The notes under the pieces: model-generated
What the model was told of the DNA's origin: nothing
The model's input: the letters and a program-made list of their open reading frames with translations, nothing else
The model's database searches: none
Program-made: the position numbers and the translations under genes
Shown here: piece after piece, positions 23,857-32,593 of the stretch
Numbering within the stretch: position 1 is the stretch's first letter
Layout: the number at the start of each line of letters is the position of its first letter
Assembly (NCBI GenBank): GCA_035551835.1
Contig: DASZMN010000092.1
Coordinates: forward strand, 1-64,000
Origin: Bog-473 sp035551835
Lineage (GTDB): Bacteria; Actinomycetota; Acidimicrobiia; Acidimicrobiales; RAAP-2
Length of the DNA stretch: 64,000 nt
Reading direction: 5' to 3'

Positions 23857-26661
23857 ATGCAAAGCCCGACGATCCCGGGGCGCGAGCCCGTCGAGGCGAC
23901 CCACGAGGATGGGCCGGCGGGTGACGCCGCCAAAACAGTGAGCCAGCCGGAGCCCGGAGTCGCCACCAGGGCGGGCGCGGCCACCGGCGCGGGCGGCACC
24001 ACGCGGGCCGTCCAGCGGTTCACGGCGACCCATGCCTCGGTCGCACGGGCCCGTCGGTTCCTTCTCGATCAGCTCCCGGGCGGTTGCCGCGACGGCCGCG
24101 ACGTCCTGGCCCTGATGCTCTCGGAGCTGGCCACCAACTCGGTCCAGCACGCCGACACCGAGTTCGAGGTCGACGTTGCCACCACCGACCATCCGGGCGG
24201 CCGCTGGGTCCGGGTCAGCGTGACCGACGAGGCCTCCGGGTTTCCCACTCCGCAGGAGCCGGCGCCGGACGCCCCGCACGGGCGCGGCCTGCGCATCGTC
24301 GAATCGCTCGCAGACGCCTGGGGAATCGAGATGCGGCGCGACCGACCCGGCAAGACGGTGTGGTGCACGTCGTGGGTGGGCCCGGCCGACACGCCTTCCC
24401 CGGTGTCGGGCCCACCGGAAGAGGCGGGACGCCCGGTCGGGGTCGCGACCGGCGCGCCGGACGCCGCGGGTGCGCAGCTCGTCACCGGGCCGTGGCCCGT
24501 GCCCGGGGTCCGCGCCGTGCTCGACGGCCTGCGCGACGGGGTCGTCGCGAGCGACGAACACGGCGTGATCCACTACGCCAACGCGGCGGCCGAGGAGCTC
24601 ATGGGCTGGCCGGTCGGCTCGCTGCTCGGGCGCTCGGCCCTCGACCTGGTACCCGAGTCGATGACGGGGCCGCTGGCTCAGGGGTTCGGGAGCTTCATGC
24701 GATCGCAGGCGGAGGGTCTCGCCGGGCGCAGCCTGCCGGCGGTGATCAAGCGGGCCGACGGCTCCGAGGTCCATACCGAGGTCGTCATGTCCATGTTCGA
24801 GCACCCGCTGGCGGGCCGGGTCGCCGTCGGGGTGTTCCGGCGCCGCGACGACCGCAAGTTGCAGCGCTGGTCCGAGCTGACGAGCGAGCTGCTGACGTTG
24901 CTGGCCGACGCGCCGATCGACGACCCCCCGGCCGAGCGGCTCCTCGCCACCCTCGGGCGCCGCCTCGACTGGGACGTCACGACGCTGTGGACGCTGAGCG
25001 GCGGGGGCAGGCTGGTGTGCCGCCACGTGTGGACGCGCTCCCCGCGCGTCGCCCCCTCCTTCGCCCAGGAGCGGGCGAAGAACCCGACCAGCGGCAGCGA
25101 CGGGCTGCCCCGCTGGGTCATGGAACACGGCGAGCCCATCTGGGTGACGGACCTCGCGCACGACCAGCGCTTCACCGGCGACGCGCTCGTACGCCACGGG
25201 CTGCAGAGCGCCTACGCGTTCCCGATCCGCTACCGCGGCGCGTGCGTCGGGATCGTCGAGATGCTGAGCACCCGGCCGCGCGAGCACGACTTCTCCGTCG
25301 TGGAGCTGATGGACGCCGTGGGCGGGCACCTCGGCGAACTGCTGCACGCGTCGGCCCAGGTGGCCGAGCGCGAGCGCCTGGTGGGCGAGCTCCTCGAGGA
25401 GCGGCGCCGCAACGAATTCCTGCTCCTCGCCGCGCAGGTGCTCTCCGAGGTCTTCGACTACCGCGACATGGTCAAGCGGCTCGCACAGGTCGCGGTCCCC
25501 GTCCTGGCGGACCTGTGCCTGATCGACATCGCCGAGGAGGACGGGCAGATCCGGCGCATGGCCGCGTGGCACGCCGACCCGCAGAAGCGCGCGCTCACCG
25601 AGGAGCTGCGCACCACATTCCCGCCCGATCCCGCAGGACGGCACCCGACGATCGAGGTGATGCGCAGCGGGCGGTCGCTGTGGAGCCACCACATGACCGA
25701 CGAGTTCCTGCGCGCCACGAGCCGCGACGAACGTCACTACGAGATCTCGAAGCTGCTCGGCTTCACGTCGTACATGACGGTGCCGCTCGGCAGCGGCGAC
25801 GACGAGGTGATCGGTACGGTGACCCTGGTCTCGGCCGGATCGGGCCGGCGGTTCTCGGAGAAGGATCTCGGCCTGGCGGAGCAGCTGGCGACCCAGGTGA
25901 GCTCGGTCGTGAGCCGCGCCCGCGCCTACGACCGCGAGCGGCGCATCTCGCACGAGCTGCAACGCAACCTCTTGCCCGACGCCATCCCCAAGCTCCCCGG
26001 CTGGGAGGTGGCGGCGCGCTACCTGCCGGCGGCCCTCGGCGTCGAGGTGGGCGGCGACTGGTACGACGTCGTGCCGGTGAGCGACCGCCTCGTCGCGCTC
26101 GTCGTCGGCGACGTCGAAGGGCACGACCTCGAGGCGGCACGCATCATGAGCCGGCTCCGCCACACGCTCGGGCTCCTCGTCCTGGAAGAGCAGGCTCCGG
26201 GCGAGGCTCTCGAGCGCCTCAACCGGGTCGCCCTGTCGGGGATCCAGCCCCGGCTGGCCACCGCACTCGTCGGGGTGCTCGACACCGTCACGGGCGTCGT
26301 CACGTTCTCGTCGGCCGGGCACCCCTCGCCGGTGCGGATGGAGGACGGGCATGCCCTCGAGCTCGTGGTGCCACCCGGACCGCCGCTCGGCGTCCAGCGC
26401 TGCCACTACAAGGACCACGAGCACCAGCTGGCCGAGGGGTGCCTGGTCATGTTCACCGACGGGCTGGTCGAGCGGCGCGGCGTCTACCTGGACGACCGTC
26501 TGGCGCTCTTGGAGTCCTCGCTGCGGGCGGCGCCGACCATGGCGCCCGACACCGTGTCGGATTTCGTGATCGACGCCATGACGGCGGACGAGCGGAGCCC
26601 CGACGACATTGTGGTGCTGGCGGCGCGCCGGACGCCCGGCCACCCCGGGGGTGGGGCCTGA
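23857..26661 (+). CDS. SpoIIE-type PP2C phosphatase with N-terminal anti-sigma HATPase, PAS and two GAF domains
   Basis: This 934-aa signalling protein probably controls a partner-switching sigma-factor pathway. In order: an RsbW-like HATPase at about 50-175 (LALMLSELATNSVQHAD, then HGRGLRIVESLADAWG), a PAS domain at about 215-320 (VVASDEHGVIHYANAAAEEL), a GAF domain at 335-480, a second GAF at 510-665, and a PP2C/SpoIIE domain from 675 (RNLLPDAIPKLPGWEVAARY, GGDWYDVV, VVGDVEGHDLEAA, MFTDGLVERRG, DDIVVLAARR). It combines kinase-type and phosphatase-type modules in one chain. It is cytosolic, with no membrane segment. Confidence 0.9.
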   Translation: MQSPTIPGREPVEATHEDGPAGDAAKTVSQPEPGVATRAGAATGAGGTTRAVQRFTATHASVARARRFLLDQLPGGCRDGRDVLALMLSELATNSVQHADTEFEVDVATTDHPGGRWVRVSVTDEASGFPTPQEPAPDAPHGRGLRIVESLADAWGIEMRRDRPGKTVWCTSWVGPADTPSPVSGPPEEAGRPVGVATGAPDAAGAQLVTGPWPVPGVRAVLDGLRDGVVASDEHGVIHYANAAAEELMGWPVGSLLGRSALDLVPESMTGPLAQGFGSFMRSQAEGLAGRSLPAVIKRADGSEVHTEVVMSMFEHPLAGRVAVGVFRRRDDRKLQRWSELTSELLTLLADAPIDDPPAERLLATLGRRLDWDVTTLWTLSGGGRLVCRHVWTRSPRVAPSFAQERAKNPTSGSDGLPRWVMEHGEPIWVTDLAHDQRFTGDALVRHGLQSAYAFPIRYRGACVGIVEMLSTRPREHDFSVVELMDAVGGHLGELLHASAQVAERERLVGELLEERRRNEFLLLAAQVLSEVFDYRDMVKRLAQVAVPVLADLCLIDIAEEDGQIRRMAAWHADPQKRALTEELRTTFPPDPAGRHPTIEVMRSGRSLWSHHMTDEFLRATSRDERHYEISKLLGFTSYMTVPLGSGDDEVIGTVTLVSAGSGRRFSEKDLGLAEQLATQVSSVVSRARAYDRERRISHELQRNLLPDAIPKLPGWEVAARYLPAALGVEVGGDWYDVVPVSDRLVALVVGDVEGHDLEAARIMSRLRHTLGLLVLEEQAPGEALERLNRVALSGIQPRLATALVGVLDTVTGVVTFSSAGHPSPVRMEDGHALELVVPPGPPLGVQRCHYKDHEHQLAEGCLVMFTDGLVERRGVYLDDRLALLESSLRAAPTMAPDTVSDFVIDAMTADERSPDDIVVLAARRTPGHPGGGA

Positions 26662-26696
26662 CTCGACGGGTGCCGCCCGCTTCCTAGTGTGACGGC

Positions 26697-28100
26697 GTGA
26701 CATCCGAAGCGCCGCTGGCCGCCCTGGTGGGGGCGCACGCCCCCGTGCCCTGCGTCGACGGCCGCGAACGGCCCTACCGCGACCTCGACGGCGCGGCGTC
26801 GACACCGGCGCTCGAGACGGTGGCGCAACGGGTCACCGAGTTCCTGCCGTGGTACTCGAGCGTGCACCGCGGCGCCGGCTACAAGTCCCGGCGCGCCACC
26901 GCCGCCTACGAAGCCGCGCGCGACAGCGCGCACCGTTTCGCGCGGCGCCCGGCCGGCGGCGACGACGTGGTCGTGCTGGTCCGCAACACGACCGAGGCCA
27001 TCAACCACCTGGCCTACCGACTGGGTCTCGACCCGACCGAGGTGGTCGTGACGACCGTCGTCGAGCATCACGCCAACCTGCTGCCGTGGGCCCGGGTCGC
27101 CACCCGCCGCTGGGTCGAGTGCGGCCCGGACGGCACGTTCGGGGTGGACGACGTCGTGCGGGTGCTCGACGACGGGCCCAGGCCCAAGCTGCTCGCCTTG
27201 ACGGGCGCCTCGAACGTGACCGGGTGGCTGCCGCCGGTCGACGAGATCTGCGCCGCCGCCCGCGCGCGGGGGGTCCCCGTGCTGCTCGACGCCGCGCAGC
27301 TGGCACCCCACCGCCCACTGCCCACCGGGCCCGACTTCGTCGCCTTCAGCGGGCACAAGCTCTACGCACCCTTCGGTGCGGGCGCGCTCGTCGGGCCGCG
27401 GGCGACCTTCGAGACGGGGGACCCCTTCCTGGCCGGAGGCGGCGCGGTCGACCTGGTCGACCTCGACGAGGTCATTTGGACGGAGCCGCCCGAACGCGAG
27501 GAGGCGGGCTCACCGAACGTCGTCGGCGCCGTCGCCTTCGGCACCGCTATGGACGAACTGGAGCGGATCGGCTGGGATGCCGTGCGCGACCACGAGGCTG
27601 CGCTGTGCGTCCGGCTCCACGAAGGGCTGCGGGCGATCCCCGGAGTCCGGGTCCTCGGGCCGCCGCTCGACGGCGCGCACACAGGTGCCGACCGCCTCGC
27701 CGTCGCCCCCTTCACCGTCGACGGCATGCACCACTCACTAGTGGCGGCGCGGCTGAGCGCGGAGTTCGGCATCGGCGTGCGGCACGGTTGCTTCTGCGCC
27801 CACCCTTACCTGATCCGGCTCCTCGGCGTCGGCCAGGCCGGCCTGGACGAGGCGCGGGCAGCCATCCGGCGCGGCGACCGCAGCGGCATTCCCGGCGCGG
27901 TGCGCGCCAGCTGCGGCCTGGGGACGTCGAGCGACGACGTGGACGCCTTGGTCGACGCGGTGGGGGCCCTCGCCGCCGGCCTGCCGGCGCCGGTGGAATA
28001 CGTGCAGGATCCGGTGACCGCGGACTACTGGCCCGAGGGCGAGGCGCCCGGCTGGGCGTCGGCCGACCGGCCCGCCGGCGCGGCGTGCGCGCGCGGGTGA
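26697..28100 (+). CDS. Aminotransferase class V / cysteine desulfurase-like protein
   Basis: This PLP enzyme of the SufS/NifS-like class V family is 467 aa. Recognised blocks are SSVHRGAGYKSRRATAAYEA near residue 53, the TTVVEHHANLLPW segment, LLDAAQLAPHRPL, the PLP lysine in FSGHKLYAPFGAG near residue 220, and a Cys-containing RHGCFCAHPYL near residue 362 that could serve as the sulfur-carrying residue. No suf or isc genes are nearby, so its physiological substrate is uncertain. It starts at GTG 26697, 35 bp after the phosphatase gene. Confidence 0.83.
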   Translation: MTSEAPLAALVGAHAPVPCVDGRERPYRDLDGAASTPALETVAQRVTEFLPWYSSVHRGAGYKSRRATAAYEAARDSAHRFARRPAGGDDVVVLVRNTTEAINHLAYRLGLDPTEVVVTTVVEHHANLLPWARVATRRWVECGPDGTFGVDDVVRVLDDGPRPKLLALTGASNVTGWLPPVDEICAAARARGVPVLLDAAQLAPHRPLPTGPDFVAFSGHKLYAPFGAGALVGPRATFETGDPFLAGGGAVDLVDLDEVIWTEPPEREEAGSPNVVGAVAFGTAMDELERIGWDAVRDHEAALCVRLHEGLRAIPGVRVLGPPLDGAHTGADRLAVAPFTVDGMHHSLVAARLSAEFGIGVRHGCFCAHPYLIRLLGVGQAGLDEARAAIRRGDRSGIPGAVRASCGLGTSSDDVDALVDAVGALAAGLPAPVEYVQDPVTADYWPEGEAPGWASADRPAGAACARG

Positions 28101-29137
28101 GCCCGCGGGCGGGTGGGCAGCGCGGGGGCGGGTGGCGCGGGGCCGCCCTGGTGCTCGGGGCGCTGGCCTCGGCGGTGGCGCTGGCGGCGTGCGGAACCCC
28201 CGTCGGCAGCACGTCCGTCCGCGACGTCGCCTGGGTGACCACCGGCGCCTCGGTGACGCTGCCGGGGATGGACGTGACCCCGGTGGACCTGGCCCGTCGC
28301 CAGATCGCGGCGAAGGTCCCGGTCGGCAGCCTGCCGGCGGCGCTGGCCTTCACGCCCGGTGACCACGGGCTCCTCGTGGTGACGCAGGGCGACGACACGC
28401 TGCACGAGATCGACCCGGCCACCCACGACGTGATCCATTCGGTGACGGTGGGCGTGGAGCCCGACGCCGTGGCGTTTGCGCCCGGCGGGACCGATGCGAT
28501 GGGCATCGCCCTGGTGGCCAACCTCGACTCCGACAGCGTGACGCCGGTCGACCTCGGCACGTGGCGGGCCGGACGGCCGATCCCGGTCGGCGCCGAGCCG
28601 GTGGCGATCGCGGTCGCGGCGCCAGCGACCGGCTCGGGGGCGGCCACCGCGTTCGTGGCCGACTACGGCAGCGACACGGTGACGCCGATCGACGTGGGCA
28701 CGCGGCAGGCCGGTGCGCCCATCGCCGTCGGACCGGGGCCCCAGACCCTGGCCGTGGCGTCGGGCCAGGTGCTGGTCGGGAACTTCGGCAACGCCACGCT
28801 GACGCCGATCAACGTGGGCACGCAGCGTCCAGGCGGGGCCGTCACGCTCCCGCTCAACCCCACCGGGATCGCGGTCGACGCCGCCGGCACCACCGCGTAC
28901 GTGTGCGGCGGGGCGGGCCTGGTGCCGGTCACGCTCGCCGGGTTGGCGTTGGCGGTCGGGCCGCAGATCGGGCTGCCTGACGCGGCCCAGGGCGTGGCGT
29001 TGAGCGCCGACGGCGCAACGGCGTGGGTGACCCAACAGGCCGGGGGGTTGGTCGCCGTGGCCTTGGCCACGGGGAAGGTCGGGCCCCCGCTGCACCTCGG
29101 CGGGCATCCCACCGCCATCGTCATCGGGGCGGGCTGA
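28097..29137 (+). CDS. YncE-like beta-propeller lipoprotein
   Basis: This 346-aa exported protein begins with a signal peptide of 34 residues ending in a lipobox (VALAAC). It is followed by repeated propeller strands such as DSDSVTPVDLGTWRAG, GSDTVTPIDVGTRQAG and NATLTPINVGTQRPG, each ending near a PVG/AVG-type turn. Such propellers usually mediate binding or surface contacts. The GTG at 28097 overlaps the stop of the upstream gene in a GTGA junction, so it is translationally coupled; GTG 28085 is an alternative start. Confidence 0.85.
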   Translation: MSPRAGGQRGGGWRGAALVLGALASAVALAACGTPVGSTSVRDVAWVTTGASVTLPGMDVTPVDLARRQIAAKVPVGSLPAALAFTPGDHGLLVVTQGDDTLHEIDPATHDVIHSVTVGVEPDAVAFAPGGTDAMGIALVANLDSDSVTPVDLGTWRAGRPIPVGAEPVAIAVAAPATGSGAATAFVADYGSDTVTPIDVGTRQAGAPIAVGPGPQTLAVASGQVLVGNFGNATLTPINVGTQRPGGAVTLPLNPTGIAVDAAGTTAYVCGGAGLVPVTLAGLALAVGPQIGLPDAAQGVALSADGATAWVTQQAGGLVAVALATGKVGPPLHLGGHPTAIVIGAG

Positions 29138-29164
29138 TTTCATGAGCAGCGCGGGTCCGCCTCC

Positions 29165-30310
29165 TCAGACGCTGTAGACGGCGCGGGCCCGGAAGCGCAC
29201 CGGCTTTTCGGTCAGCTCCTCCATGTAGTGCGCCGCCCAGCCGGCCACGCGGGCGACGGCGAAGATGGTGCGCCCGCTGTCCGACGGCATGCCGGCCCCC
29301 CAACTCAGCGCGGCCAGGGCGAGGTCGCAATTCGGCAAGGGGACGTCGTGCGCCGCGGCCAGTGCCACCACGTCGTGCAGCACGGCGCGCTGTCGCTCGC
29401 TCAACGACGGCTCGGCCAACACGAGCAACGCGCCGAACCGCGGGTCGCCACTCTTGTACACGGTGTGGCCGAAGCCAGGCAGGCGGCCCTGGGCGCGCAG
29501 GATGTCGTTGAGGGCACGCACCGCGCCGTCACGTTCGGCCACGACGAGGAGCTCGTAGGCCATTTGGCTGGCGCCACCGTGAAGGGGTCCCGCCAACGTG
29601 GTCAACCCCGCCAACAGGGCGTCGTAGGGATCGGCCCGCACGGACGCCGCCACGCGGACGGCGACAGTCGAGGTGGCCAGCTCGTGGTCCGCCAGGAGCA
29701 CGAGGGCCGCGTTCACCGCCTCGGTCGGGACGGCGGAGACCGACGTCGTGAGCCGGGCGGCCAGGCGCGCCGCGATGGAGGCACCCGCGTCGTCGTCCGC
29801 CGCCGGCCCGACCGCTTCGGCGAGCGCGGCGGCCGAACGTCGGGCCGCGCGGGCCACGGCGGCCGGCCGCAGGTCCGAGCGGAGGGGGTCGCGGGCACCG
29901 CACAGCACCAGCGCCCAGCGCATCCGGTCGAAGGTCTGGCCCAGCGGGCACGGTCCGAGGTCGGGCGTGCTCCAGTCGCCACCGTCCTCGGACTGCCAGA
30001 GGAGCTCGGCCACCTCCTCGAAGCTGGCGGTGGCCGCCAGCTCGGTGGCGCGCCGGCCGCGGTAGAGGGGCCCGAGCTCCTGGTGGAGCTGCGTCACCCC
30101 GGTGGTGATGGTGGCCAGGCGGGTGGTTGTCTGGCGACCCCCGCGGCTGCGCGCCGCCAACGCCTCGACGTCGGCCAGGTCGAAGAGGCTGCCCCGCCCC
30201 TTCGGGTCACGGTGCGACCCGAGCACCCCGCGGCTGACGTAGGCGTAGAGGGTCGGCACCTTCACCCCGAGCCGTCGCGCCGCCTCTTCGGTGGTGAGCA
30301 TCCGATCCAC
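29165..30310 (-). CDS. Citrate synthase-like protein with N-terminal helix-turn-helix
   Basis: This 381-aa protein has an excisionase/MerR-like HTH at residues 1-50 (LTTEEAARRLGVKVPTLYAY) fused to a citrate synthase domain. The synthase portion shows GPLHGGASQMAYELL near residue 245, GFGHTVYKSGDPRFG with the conserved His near residue 285, and an FAVARVAGWAAHYMEE C-terminus. The catalytic His/Asp set looks mostly retained, but I could not confirm every residue. Such short DNA-binding-type synthases occur in actinobacteria beside a full synthase. Alternative ATG at 30301. Confidence 0.82.
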   Translation of the reverse strand: MDRMLTTEEAARRLGVKVPTLYAYVSRGVLGSHRDPKGRGSLFDLADVEALAARSRGGRQTTTRLATITTGVTQLHQELGPLYRGRRATELAATASFEEVAELLWQSEDGGDWSTPDLGPCPLGQTFDRMRWALVLCGARDPLRSDLRPAAVARAARRSAAALAEAVGPAADDDAGASIAARLAARLTTSVSAVPTEAVNAALVLLADHELATSTVAVRVAASVRADPYDALLAGLTTLAGPLHGGASQMAYELLVVAERDGAVRALNDILRAQGRLPGFGHTVYKSGDPRFGALLVLAEPSLSERQRAVLHDVVALAAAHDVPLPNCDLALAALSWGAGMPSDSGRTIFAVARVAGWAAHYMEELTEKPVRFRARAVYSV

Positions 30311-30378
30311 GACGTCCGATCGTATATTGACTTGATCAACGTTTACAGTCCCTGGTCGAGGGCGGCATAGTGGGACGC
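30311..30378. promoter_or_regulatory. Divergent citrate synthase control region
   Basis: This AT-richer intergenic stretch separates the two citrate synthase genes. It contains the 8-bp palindrome TTGATCAA (about 30333-30340) and TATATTGAC, candidates for the binding site of the HTH of the divergent protein. No single promoter pair is clearly optimal. Confidence 0.4.
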
Positions 30379-31899
30379 ATGGAAACCATCGTGCGAGACC
30401 TCATGACGTCGCCGGCCGTGACCTGCCCGGCCGACGTCACCTTGGCCGAGGCGGCCGGAGTGATGCAGCACGCCGACACGGGCTCGGTCGTCGTCACCGA
30501 CGACGGAAAGGTCGTGGGCATCCTCACCGAGCGGGACCTACTGCACGCCGCGGTCGGCGCGGGTGATCCGCGACGCGAGAGGGTGGCCCTCTGGATGACG
30601 GCCCGGCCCGACGTGCTCGGCCCCGAGGAGCGTGTCGACGCCGCGTGGGCGAGCCTGACCTCCCACCACTACCGCCACCTGCCCGTCGTCGAAGGCGACG
30701 AGTGCGTCGGCGTGGTCTCGCTGCGCGACCTCATGGGCGTGGCGCGCATCCGCCCTGCCGCCGAGACGAGCGGCGACGTGCCGGCCGGCCTCGAGGGCGT
30801 CGTCGTGGCCGAGACCACCATCGGCGACGTCCGCGGGCAGGAGGGCTTCTTCCATTACCGGCAGTACTCGGCCGTGGACCTGGCGGAGCAGCGCTCGCTC
30901 GAGGACGTGTGGCATCTCCTGCTCCGCGGCGCGCTGCCCGACGCCGCGGCCTCGACGGCGTTCGGCGACGAAGTGCGGCGCCGCCGCACCTTGCCGCCCG
31001 GGCTCGGGACGTTGCTGCCGGCGCTGGCGCGGCGGGGCTCGCCGCTCGACGTCCTGCGCACCGCGGTCTCGGTCCTGGGCTCCGAGCTCGGGTGGCGCCC
31101 AACCCACGACATCGGCACGGACGAGCTGGCCGACCAGGCGATCGGGTTGTGCGCGGTGGTGCCGACCATCCTGGCCGCGGCCCACCGCCTGCGCCAGGGC
31201 GACGAGCCGCTCGAACCGAGGGACGATCTCGGCTTCGCAGCCAACTACCTCTACATGCTCACGGGCGTGTTGCCCACCGAGGACCACGCGCGGGCCATCG
31301 AGCAGTACATGATCCTGACCATCGACCACGGGTTCAACGCCTCGACGTTCACGGCACGTGTCGTCACCTCCACGGGAGCCGACCTCGGCGCGGCCATCGT
31401 CGCGGCGATCGGCGCCCTGAGCGGGCCGCTGCACGGCGGTGCGCCGAGCCGCGCCCTCGACATGCTCGACGCCATCGGGACGGCGGAGCGCGCCGAGGCC
31501 TACGTCCGCCAGGCCGTCGAGAGCGGCGAGCGCATCATGGGCTTCGGCCACCGCGTCTACAAGACCGACGACCCGCGCTCCCTCTTGTTGCGCGGGGTCA
31601 CCGAACGGCTGGGCGGGCCGCTCGTCGAGTTCTCCCAGTCGGTCGAGCGGACGACGGTGCAGGTGTTGGCCGACCTGAAGCCCGGACGCCAGCTCTACAC
31701 GAACGTCGAGTTCTACGCCGGCGTGGTGATGCACACGTGTGGGATCCCGCGCGAGATGTTCACCCCGACGTTCGCCGCCGGGCGGACCATCGGATGGTGT
31801 ACCCACGTGATGGAGCAGGCCGCCCACAACCGCCTGATCCGCCCGGCCGCCCGCTACGTGGGACCGCCGCCACCCCAGCCGGTGCCGGCGGCGGGCTGA
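30379..31899 (+). CDS. Citrate synthase with N-terminal CBS-domain pair
   Basis: This 506-aa protein carries two CBS motifs at residues 1-125 (VRDLMTSPAVTCPADVTLAE and a second copy around LMGVARIRP) followed by citrate synthase. Active-site blocks are LTIDHGFNASTFTARV near residue 315, GPLHGGAPSRALDM, GFGHRVYKTDDPRS, and GRTIGWCTHVMEQ. CBS pairs usually bind adenosine nucleotides, so allosteric control by energy charge is an inference. GTG 30370 is an alternative start. Confidence 0.88.
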   Translation: METIVRDLMTSPAVTCPADVTLAEAAGVMQHADTGSVVVTDDGKVVGILTERDLLHAAVGAGDPRRERVALWMTARPDVLGPEERVDAAWASLTSHHYRHLPVVEGDECVGVVSLRDLMGVARIRPAAETSGDVPAGLEGVVVAETTIGDVRGQEGFFHYRQYSAVDLAEQRSLEDVWHLLLRGALPDAAASTAFGDEVRRRRTLPPGLGTLLPALARRGSPLDVLRTAVSVLGSELGWRPTHDIGTDELADQAIGLCAVVPTILAAAHRLRQGDEPLEPRDDLGFAANYLYMLTGVLPTEDHARAIEQYMILTIDHGFNASTFTARVVTSTGADLGAAIVAAIGALSGPLHGGAPSRALDMLDAIGTAERAEAYVRQAVESGERIMGFGHRVYKTDDPRSLLLRGVTERLGGPLVEFSQSVERTTVQVLADLKPGRQLYTNVEFYAGVVMHTCGIPREMFTPTFAAGRTIGWCTHVMEQAAHNRLIRPAARYVGPPPPQPVPAAG

Positions 31900-31910
31900 G
31901 GCAAGGGCGC

Positions 31911-31946
31911 GGTCGGCGGTCGGGGTCGGCGGTCGGCGGTCGGCGG
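31911..31946. repeat. GGTCGGC short tandem repeats
   Basis: Five or so copies of GGTCGGC/GGTCGGG follow the end of the CBS-citrate synthase gene. They occupy the gap before the DUF4395 gene and code for nothing visible. Confidence 0.7.
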
Positions 31947-31985
31947 CCCGGACCGGCCCATCCGCCCGGGCAAAATCGGGGAATA

Positions 31986-32004
31986 CCCGACTAATCTGGT
32001 CGGG
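31986..32004. promoter_or_regulatory. Candidate operator upstream of the DUF4395 gene
   Basis: A perfect 6-bp inverted repeat CCCGAC-N7-GTCGGG lies 29 bp before the start and just upstream of an AGGAGG. The spacing and symmetry resemble a dimeric-repressor site; the cognate regulator is unknown. Confidence 0.4.
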
Positions 32005-32033
32005 GTTTCGCGGATTCGATCGAGAGGAGGCCG

Positions 32034-32573
32034 ATGCAGGTCATGAGCACGCCGAAGGCCGCGCGCCGACCGAGCCGGGTGCGGACCCTCTTCTCCTTCC
32101 CCAACCCGGTCAACGAGGTGTCGGCCCGGCTCGTCGCCGCGGGCGTCGTCGTCATGTCGGTCCTGACCATTGCGTTCGACTTGAAGTGGATGACCGCCGT
32201 CGTCGCCTACGGCTTCGTGGCCCGCGTCCTCACCGGCCCCTCCCTCAGCCCCCTCGGCCAGCTCGTCACCCGGGTCGTGACACCGCGCCTGGGCGTGGCC
32301 CCGCGGCCGGTCGCTGGCCCACCCAAGCGCTTCGCCCAGAGCATCGGCGCCGCCTTCTCACTGACCTCGTTGGTGCTGACGGTCCTGGGCTTCTGGACCG
32401 CGGCCCAGGTTGTGCTCGGCCTGCTCGTGGTGGCGGCCACCCTGGAGTCGGCCTTCGCCATCTGCCTCGGCTGCATGACGTTCGGCCTGCTGATGCGCGC
32501 CGGCATCGTGCCCGACGAGGTCTGCGAGCGCTGCAACGACATCTGGGCCACGTCGGGCGCCGCCGCCGCCTGA
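32034..32573 (+). CDS. DUF4395 membrane protein
   Basis: This integral membrane protein is 179 aa with about four hydrophobic segments. The family motifs are TLFSFPNPVNEVSARLVAAG at the N-terminus, GPSLSPLGQL, and the Cys pair in FAICLGCMTFGLLMRAGIVP. A further Cys pair lies at the C-terminus (VCERCNDIW). DUF4395 proteins are often found near thioredoxin-like or rhodanese genes, but none is adjacent here. An AGGAGG precedes both candidate ATGs (32034 and 32043). Confidence 0.82.
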   Translation: MQVMSTPKAARRPSRVRTLFSFPNPVNEVSARLVAAGVVVMSVLTIAFDLKWMTAVVAYGFVARVLTGPSLSPLGQLVTRVVTPRLGVAPRPVAGPPKRFAQSIGAAFSLTSLVLTVLGFWTAAQVVLGLLVVAATLESAFAICLGCMTFGLLMRAGIVPDEVCERCNDIWATSGAAAA

Positions 32574-32593
32574 GCGGCCCCGAGCGGGCGGCC

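Noticed and set aside
23491..26805. A long minus-strand open frame of over 1100 codons opposite the SpoIIE-type gene
   Set aside because: Its composition is extreme Arg/Gly/His, it lacks any motif, and it is the antisense of a well-supported gene in GC-rich DNA.
28025..29143. Minus-strand frame opposite the propeller lipoprotein
   Set aside because: Antisense of a gene with signal peptide and propeller repeats; no domain seen.
30538..31827. Minus-strand frame opposite the CBS-citrate synthase
   Set aside because: No family motif and antisense to a gene with intact active-site blocks.
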